Source of the DNA: Shewanella marina JCM 15074
GTDB taxonomy: Bacteria > Pseudomonadota > Gammaproteobacteria > Enterobacterales > Shewanellaceae
Direction of reading: 5' to 3'
Assembly (NCBI RefSeq): GCF_000614975.1
Contig: NZ_BALM01000034.1
Span: forward strand, 1 to 40,480
DNA length: 40,480 nucleotides
In this document: positions 34,788 through 40,480 of the stretch, in pieces
How the letters are laid out: every line of letters begins with the position of its first letter
Position numbering within the stretch: the first letter of the stretch is position 1
The notes under the pieces: generated by a model
Databases searched by the model: none
Seen by the model: only the letters and a program-made list of their open reading frames with translations
What the model was told of the DNA's origin: nothing
Position numbers and translations under genes: made by a program

Positions 34788-37026
34788 TTATTCCTTATCT
34801 TGCAATTTTGCAGCTTTTTTAGCTTTGGCTTTTGCAACTGCCGCGGCAATCTTAGCTTTTTTGGCCGCTTCGGGATCTTCGCCAGTATTAGCTTCTGTCG
34901 TTTGAACCGTTACTTGGGAGACTTGAATATCAGCCTGAGCGAGTTTTTTAGCTTTTGCTTTAGCAACTGCAGCAGCAATCTTAGCTTGCTTAGTCGCTGC
35001 CTCATCAAGTTCAGGGCTTGCTGCTTCGACTGGCGCAGGATCCTCAAGCGATTGCGCTTGCATAGCCTTTTTCGCTTTTGCCTTAGCAACAGCGGCAGCA
35101 ATCTTAGCTTTTTTATCGTCGCTAGAGTCTGTTGTTTCAGGCGCCTTAGTTGCACTTGCATCTGTTACTGTTGCTGAAGCTTGAGCTGCTGCTTTTTTAG
35201 CTTTAGCCCGTGCGACTGCGGCTGCAATTTGCGCTTTCTTCGGATCTAAGTCAGCCGATTCGGCGGTAACACTGTTATCTGAGTTTAGGTCATGTTGCTG
35301 TGCAGCAGCGGCTTTTTTAGCTTTAGCTCGGGCAATTGCGGCCGCAACTTGATCATTTTTACTGCTACCCGCGGCGCTTGGTTCTGCACTGGCTGCTTTT
35401 TTGGCTTTAGCGCGAGCAATCGCTGCAGCAACTTGTGAAGACTTATTCGTATCTTGTACAGCCGCATTTGGTTCAGCAGTTCCAGCTTGAGCAGCAGCCT
35501 TTTTAGCTTGAATACGTGCCATTGCTTCGGCTATCGCATCTTTATCGCCAGCATTCATGCTTACTTTACGTTGTGCTGCGGCTTGTTTAGCACGCTCTTC
35601 ACGATGACGTTTCTCATCTTCAAGGCGTTTTTGTTTCGCCTCAAAATGCTGCTTGGCTTTTTCTGCTTGATGTTTCTCTAGCTCTTGATTACGTATGGCT
35701 GATTTAGCGATACGATAATGTTCGACTAATGGGATTTCACTAGGGCAGACATAGCTACAACAGCCACACTCGATACAATCACGTAAGTTGTATGCTTGCG
35801 CTTTGTCATACTCTTCTGCTTTTGAATGCCAATAAAGCTGTTGTGGTAGTAACTGCGCAGGGCAAACTTGTGCACATTCGCCGCAGCGGATACAAGCTCT
35901 TGCTTCTGCGGGTTCTGCAAATTCAGAGATTGCAGGCGCTAAAATACAGTTTGTCCCTTTTAGCACTGGTACATCAAGCAGTGGTAGGGTATAGCCCATC
36001 ATTGGACCGCCGACGATAACTTGATTACTGTTGTTAATATCAAAGCCGCATTGTTGTAATAGGTGGCTTACTGGTGTACCAATCGGCACCCAATAGTTGC
36101 CCGGCTTACTGACCGCATTCCCTGTTACCGTTACAACACGTTCAATTAACGGAATACTTGCTTGCACGGCATCGGCAATCGCGAACGCAGTGCCTACGTT
36201 TTGCACCAAGATACCTTGTGAGGCCGGAATCGCGCCTGTTGGTACCTCTTTACCCGTAATGATTTGGATTAGCTGTTTTTCGCCACCAGACGGGTATTTA
36301 GTTGGAATAACTGTGACGCGGGTATTTCCAGCTAATACTGAGTAGCGGCTAAGCGCTTGTCGCATAGCGGCAACTGCTTCAGGCTTGTTATCTTCAATGG
36401 CGATAACAATTCGCTGCGGTTTAACTAGGCGCTTAATGATCTCAATACCATCAAGAATCCCCTCGGCATTATCGCGCATCAGTCTATCATCTGCGGTAAT
36501 GTAGGTTCACACTCCACACCATTGATTATCACTAAATCAATTTCACTGACGGGGTTGAGTTTGATGTGGGTCGGGAATTGAGCGCCGCCCATACCTGCAA
36601 TACCGGCATCACGGATTAACGATAAAATGGCCTGATTATCGAGTTCTGCAACCGTTTGTGGCGCATGATCAAGCATAAATCTTTACCATCGGCTTCAATG
36701 GTACAGGTTAATAACGGCAATGCAGATGCATGGTTAGATGGATGAGCTGCTATTTGAGTAATCGTACCTGATGTCGGTGCGTGTACGGGCAAGTAAAAAG
36801 CACCATTACCGTGAGTTAATACTTGTCCCTTGAGCACATAATCACCCACTTTAACCACTAATATGGCATTTTCACCCACTTGTGGTAGCGGCACATAGTA
36901 TTGTTTTGCCAGCGCTATTTTACTAATTGGGGTAGTATTTGATGCTGATTTTGATTGCGGAGGATGGATGCCACCTGCAGCATGCCATAGCGTTCCTTTG
37001 TCTATCTGTTCTAGTAAAGTTAACAC
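34788..37026 (-). pseudogene. rsxC: RsxC/RnfC, split by two frameshifts
   Basis: Three frames together give one RsxC of about 746 residues. Piece 1 (to about 36677) has GGIHPPQSKSASNTTP and VHAPTSGTI. Piece 2 has GIAGMGGAQFPTHIKL, the FMN/NADH-site region. Piece 3 starts DRLMRDNAEGILDGIEIIKR, then YPSGGEKQLIQIITG, two [4Fe-4S] motifs (CIRCGECAQVC, CIECGCCSYVC) and a long repetitive tail. The first break is at the AAA run 36677-36679, the second near 36503; one added base mends each (GFxMLDHAP and CEPYITADDRLM). RsxC is the NADH-oxidising, Fe-S peripheral subunit. If both breaks are real, the complex cannot work, although rsxA, B, D, G and E are intact. Confidence 0.93.
34810..35545. repeat. 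Seven-copy Ala/Lys repeat block in rsxC tail
   Basis: The C-terminal part of RsxC has seven copies of a unit like KIAAAVAKAKAKKA, separated by variable acidic linkers. The DNA copies start roughly at 34815, 34945, 35070, 35190, 35312, 35397 and 35498 and are diverged. Similar alanine/lysine repeats occur in enterobacterial RsxC. Copy number may vary between strains. Confidence 0.8.
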
Positions 37027-37029
37027 AGG

Positions 37030-37590
37030 TCAATCCTCTTGCAACATCTTCACCGGAATGGCATTTAATTTCCAATCCCATGTTTTTAAAGTCTGCTCTA
37101 CAGGTATTAAGTCAATACAATCTACAGGGCAGGGAGCCACACATAAATCACAGCCGGTGCAGTCTTGGGTTAATACGGTATGCATTAACTTACCTGAGCC
37201 AATAATGGCATCAACCGGACACGCTTGAATACATTTAGTACAGCCAATACATTCCTGTTCGCGGATACGAGCCACTTTTTTGACAGGCACTTCATCACTT
37301 GCAGCAACGGGTTGTGGATCAACCCCCATCATTTCAGCAAGTTGATTCATGGTGGCACAGCCACCGGGTGCACAGCGGTTAATATCCTCACCGTTGGCAA
37401 CAGCTTCGGCGTAAGGGCGACAGCCGGGATAGCCACATTGACCACATTGTGTTTGTGGCAGAATAGCTTCGATTTGATCGACAATAGGGTTGCCCTGTAC
37501 TTTAAATTTCTCAGCAGCAAAACCCAGCAAAACTCCAAATAGCAGTGCTAGCAGAGTTAATAAAATAATCGCAATAAATATTTCAGACAT
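37030..37590 (-). CDS. rsxB: RsxB/RnfB ferredoxin subunit
   Basis: 186 residues with one N-terminal membrane helix (IFIAIILLTLLALLFGVLLG). A four-cysteine 4Fe-4S site follows (QCGQCGYPGCRPYA, then the later CAPGG), and then two ferredoxin-type [4Fe-4S] motifs, CIGCTKCIQACPVDA and CTGCDLCVAPCPVDC. It hands electrons between RsxC and the membrane core. Three bases separate it from rsxC and one from rsxA. Confidence 0.95.
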   Translation of the reverse strand: MSEIFIAIILLTLLALLFGVLLGFAAEKFKVQGNPIVDQIEAILPQTQCGQCGYPGCRPYAEAVANGEDINRCAPGGCATMNQLAEMMGVDPQPVAASDEVPVKKVARIREQECIGCTKCIQACPVDAIIGSGKLMHTVLTQDCTGCDLCVAPCPVDCIDLIPVEQTLKTWDWKLNAIPVKMLQED

Positions 37591-37591
37591 G

Positions 37592-38170
37592 TTACTTAAC
37601 GAGACCTGTAAAACCCATAAAGGCTAGAGACATTAATCCGGCGGTGATCATTGCTATTGCGCCGCCTTTGAATGGCGCGGGAATATCAGCAGCAGCTAAT
37701 CGCTCACGCATGGCAGAGAAAAGAATTAACACTAATGAGAAGCCTACTGCAGCGGCAAAACCGTAAACACCAGATTGTAGTAGGTTGTGTTTTTCGTTGA
37801 CATTTAATAGGGCAACACCTAGTACCGCACAGTTAGTCGTGATTAATGGTAGATAAATACCTAAGGCACGATGCAATACTGCACTGGTTTTTTGGACAAC
37901 CATTTCAGTAAATTGAACCACAACCGCAATAACCAGAATAAAGCTCATGGTACGCAGATAGCCTAATTCGAGAGGGACTAACAGATACTGGTTAACCAGA
38001 TAACTTAAAATAGAGGCTAGTGTGAGAACAAAGGTCGTTGCCATTGACATACCAATAGCAGACTCAAGTTTGCTTGATACGCCCATAAATGGACAGATGC
38101 CAAGAAATTTTACTAAGACAAAGTTGTTTACAAGGATCGTGCCTATTAACAACAGGAGATATTCACTCAT
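37592..38170 (-). CDS. rsxA: RsxA/RnfA membrane subunit, first gene of the operon
   Basis: 192 residues with about six helices and the RnfA/NqrE pattern: LVNNFVLVKFLGICPFMGVS near the start and LPLITTNCAVLGVALLNV in the middle. The cysteines in GICPF and TNCAV match those thought to hold an Fe-S centre with RsxE. The promoter-like element TTGTTA-N17-GATAAT lies about 35 bases upstream. In E. coli the complex keeps SoxR reduced; in marine bacteria it often drives reduction of ferredoxin or other electron carriers. Confidence 0.95.
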   Translation of the reverse strand: MSEYLLLLIGTILVNNFVLVKFLGICPFMGVSSKLESAIGMSMATTFVLTLASILSYLVNQYLLVPLELGYLRTMSFILVIAVVVQFTEMVVQKTSAVLHRALGIYLPLITTNCAVLGVALLNVNEKHNLLQSGVYGFAAAVGFSLVLILFSAMRERLAAADIPAPFKGGAIAMITAGLMSLAFMGFTGLVK

Positions 38171-38201
38171 CTCGATTCATGATTAACCAAAGGTACTTAA
38201 T

Positions 38202-38230
38202 ATTATCGACTTTTCAATCGCTATTAACAA
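38202..38230 (-). promoter_or_regulatory. Putative promoter of the rsx operon
   Basis: On the minus strand, TTGTTA, a 17-bp spacer and GATAAT form a sigma-70-like promoter, with about 30 bases between the -10 box and the rsxA ATG at 38170. Confidence 0.5.
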
Positions 38231-38297
38231 CATGTAGCTGCATTAGTTAAGCCGTTTTTAAGTAAAATGGATAAGATTTAATCTTTTTGTTCTATTT

Positions 38298-40208
38298 TTA
38301 GTACATTAGCCCTGATTTCTGTAAGGGCTTTGGTGGGGCAGCATAGACACCTTGAATGCCATCGACCAACAATTTTTCTAGGGTATGTTTCTGTTCTATG
38401 GTTTCAACACCGGTAGCAATGATGATTCGATGTTTACGTTTACAGATGTCGACTAATAATTTTAAAAAGAATCTATGATTACTATCTGCAACTGATTCAG
38501 TCGTAAGCTGTGGGGTGAGCTTGATATAATCAGTTGCGACCTCTGAAAAAAATTTGATTGAAGTAAAACCTTGACCAAAATGTTCTATCGTGACTTTTGC
38601 ACCAATACCTCGAATAATATGAATTAATTCGATGCATGCCTGTTGGTTTATCTGCAGCGCCGTTTCGTTTATCTCAAACACCAATTTGAACACCGCTGTT
38701 GGATGATGCTGTAATAACTGTTTTAACCAAGTATGAAACTTTGGGTTAACTGCGGTTTCATCAGTTAAATTGACGCCATAGTGGTCGCTCTCATTAGATT
38801 TCTGCTCAATTAAATCAACAATTTTTCGAGTAATTAATTGGTCTAGTTCAAGTTGCAACCCATATTGATGTGCCATAGTGAAAACGGTATCGGTGGCGAG
38901 AGTATTGCCCTGATATTGAAAGCGAGTAAACAGTTCTCTGTATAACTGTTTAGTTCCTCGTAACGGTAAAATTGGTTGTTGATAAAAATCAAAGCTATGG
39001 TTATTAATGATGTGCTTAAGGATCTGTTGCCAATTATCTATAGGTTTATCGGTTAATTGTTGAACACTATTGCTGCTATGATATTGATTTGGACCTTTCA
39101 TTTCGGCCATAAACAGTATCTTTTCTAATTGTTCGACCAACAGGTGTGGACTGCCATTATCAAGATAACCTATAGCAGCGCTGTAAGCACAATTGGTCAT
39201 TTTTAACCGCTGCTGATATTGCTCAAATTCTTGTTTCAACGCCGCTAAGCTATCTAGTACGGGCTCAAGTTGAACATTATCAATCAATATAACAAAGCGG
39301 CTTGCATCGATTCGATAAAAACACTGGCAACTTGAGAAGTGATCGATTTTCTTAAATTCTTGAATAATCTGTTTGGTGAGCGTTAATAAGTAATGATCAC
39401 CCGCAGTCGTACCAAAATGTTGATTAATATTGATCAATGCTGCGGCTTTAAACATGACGGCGACACCATTAAAGTGCTGATCGTGCGTCGTTAGATCCGA
39501 TAATTTTTGATTAAATTTATGTCTGTTTTGCAAATGGGTGACAGGATCTAAATATGCAAGCTTAGCGACATTATTAAATTGTTGTTGGTTGTTTTTTAGG
39601 TCGCAATCTACTTGTTCTATACAGTTAACTATTGCGGTTGATAGTGCAATTAATTCTTTGTTTGTTAACTGATTTTTAGTAGATTGCAACGTTATAGTCT
39701 GGTTTGCTGCAATGGCATCAGTCAGTTGTTGTATTTGTTTGTTTAAGGTACGTCGATGACTGCCGATCACTATCAAAATAAGTAGGTAAGCGACGAGTAA
39801 ACTGGTTAATGTGAGTAGTAAATCCATTAACCTTATTTGATTTTCATGAGCTTGCTGTAATCGGATTCTAATTTCTACATTCTGCTTATCAAAAACAAAG
39901 GTGTGCTTGGGGAATAGCCAGTTTGCTATACCATTGGGATTTATCCAATGACCACTGATCGACGGCAAGCCAGTAATATCGTTATTTTTATATTGGAAAA
40001 ATTCGATGTTAAATTTTAATCGTAACTCTTGTTCAAGTTGTTGGGGGGAATATTGTTCAGCAATTGCAGCAGTGGTAATTTGATCGAGTTGTGTTTGAGT
40101 CACTTCAAGTTGTTGTGCGTAGAAGAATTGCTGAAATAGCGCATTACAGCCAGATAAGATTAAAAATATGCTCGAAACTAATAAAACAATCAATTTACTG
40201 TTGGCCAT
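38298..40208 (-). CDS. Membrane protein with degenerate GGDEF and EAL domains (CsrD/MshH-like)
   Basis: 636 residues from the ATG at 40208 (a TTG at 40232 is also in frame). Two membrane helices (about 5-25 and 130-152) flank a periplasmic loop, followed by a GGDEF-type domain (215-385) and an EAL-type domain (395-636). Both are inactive by sequence. The GGDEF loop reads RIDAS (299-303). The EAL motif reads ELF (425-427), and the later loop reads EHFGQGF in place of DDFGTGY. E. coli CsrD, of similar length and layout, has degenerate HRSDF and ELM motifs and steers RNase E to CsrB RNA. A similar role is likely, but a LapD-like c-di-GMP receptor is an alternative. It is transcribed toward rsxA, with its stop 127 bases upstream of it. 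Confidence 0.82.
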   Translation of the reverse strand: MANSKLIVLLVSSIFLILSGCNALFQQFFYAQQLEVTQTQLDQITTAAIAEQYSPQQLEQELRLKFNIEFFQYKNNDITGLPSISGHWINPNGIANWLFPKHTFVFDKQNVEIRIRLQQAHENQIRLMDLLLTLTSLLVAYLLILIVIGSHRRTLNKQIQQLTDAIAANQTITLQSTKNQLTNKELIALSTAIVNCIEQVDCDLKNNQQQFNNVAKLAYLDPVTHLQNRHKFNQKLSDLTTHDQHFNGVAVMFKAAALININQHFGTTAGDHYLLTLTKQIIQEFKKIDHFSSCQCFYRIDASRFVILIDNVQLEPVLDSLAALKQEFEQYQQRLKMTNCAYSAAIGYLDNGSPHLLVEQLEKILFMAEMKGPNQYHSSNSVQQLTDKPIDNWQQILKHIINNHSFDFYQQPILPLRGTKQLYRELFTRFQYQGNTLATDTVFTMAHQYGLQLELDQLITRKIVDLIEQKSNESDHYGVNLTDETAVNPKFHTWLKQLLQHHPTAVFKLVFEINETALQINQQACIELIHIIRGIGAKVTIEHFGQGFTSIKFFSEVATDYIKLTPQLTTESVADSNHRFFLKLLVDICKRKHRIIIATGVETIEQKHTLEKLLVDGIQGVYAAPPKPLQKSGLMY

Positions 40209-40470
40209 TGTATATCCATATATTGGCGTCAAAATCCATTTAACACTTTTAATTACATTATGAACAATAGCCTTTTATGTAGAACTCTTAACTAGAATGA
40301 GTGGCTGATGTAATTACTTTTACAAAGTAGCGATAGCATAGCGTTAATTATATGTAATGTCACACAAACTAATGACGGAAAAGGCAATAGAATAGAATTA
40401 ATAAAGATAAGGAAATAGTTGAGTAAACAGATTTGATTAATCTAAGAAGATTGTATTGCAAGAGGGAAGG
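40209..40470. other. Divergent AT-rich promoter region
   Basis: 262 bases between the CsrD-like gene and the possible start at 40471. It is strongly AT-rich and should hold both promoters. I saw no LexA-type CTGT-N8-ACAG site, no hairpin and no RNA gene. Confidence 0.5.
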
Positions 40471-40480
40471 ATGACTCAAG
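40471..40480 (+). other. Possible start of a further gene at the window end
   Basis: GAGGGAAGG just before ATGACTCAAG looks like a ribosome site and start codon of a plus-strand gene (MTQ...) divergent from the GGDEF-EAL gene. Only ten bases are visible, so nothing can be said about the product. Confidence 0.3.

Noticed and set aside
34800..35177. Plus-strand frames across the rsxC tail
   Set aside because: They are antisense shadows of the alanine/lysine repeats; the minus frame matches RsxC.

Overview
The window looks like chromosomal DNA of a Shewanella-like marine gammaproteobacterium. That is inferred from the AT-rich base use, the mix of gene families (hmgA-hppD, a complete rsx/rnf-nth operon, an MSHA-type pilin, periplasmic arylsulfotransferase) and the MITE-like repeat. 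No gene here fixes the species. I found no tRNA, rRNA, CRISPR array, prophage or transposase gene.

Layout. 1-2376: 3' part of a large surface protein with Ig-like domains. 2559-4834 (-): hppD and hmgA of tyrosine catabolism, with a divergent LysR regulator at 4980. 5895-6158: a MITE-like element with 24-bp terminal inverted repeats. 6246-7545: an AIM24-family gene and a convergent EVE-domain gene. 7730-11583: a two-gene unit encoding a GDPD lipoprotein and a large PEGA membrane protein. 11703-13670: a MarR-type regulator with a four-cysteine tail, divergent from a frameshifted secreted-protein gene and a redoxin, with back-to-back promoters and two 19-bp palindromes between them. 13760-15693 (-): an ABM protein, an HD-domain protein and two decayed membrane-protein genes. 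15886-19925: RsmB-type rRNA methyltransferase, a degenerate GGDEF-like protein, a DEAD-box helicase and cytochrome b. 20050-21818 (-): arylsulfotransferase broken by one frameshift. 22058-25549: DEDDh exonuclease, TPR protein, lipoprotein hydrolase and a GGCT-like protein. 25686-30127: a formate dehydrogenase unit, with a fused NuoE/NuoF-type subunit and a frameshifted catalytic subunit. 30187-31364: a pilin and a sugar O-acetyltransferase. 31753-38170 (-): rsxABCDGE-nth. 38298-40208 (-): a CsrD-like degenerate GGDEF-EAL membrane protein.

Two things stand out. First, the marR intergenic region has a compact divergent switch: overlapping -35 boxes, a matching palindrome at each promoter, and a probably leaderless regulator mRNA. 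It joins a Cys-tailed MarR to a thiol-active redoxin. Second, many conserved genes (nth, rsxC twice, the formate dehydrogenase catalytic gene, arylsulfotransferase, the secreted-protein gene, a DUF998-like gene) are broken by small indels. Almost all of them can be repaired by adding one base to an existing run. That pattern points either to deletion-type sequence errors or to real ongoing gene decay. Only the small four-helix membrane gene at 13760-14188 also carries an internal stop, so it is the clearest real pseudogene.
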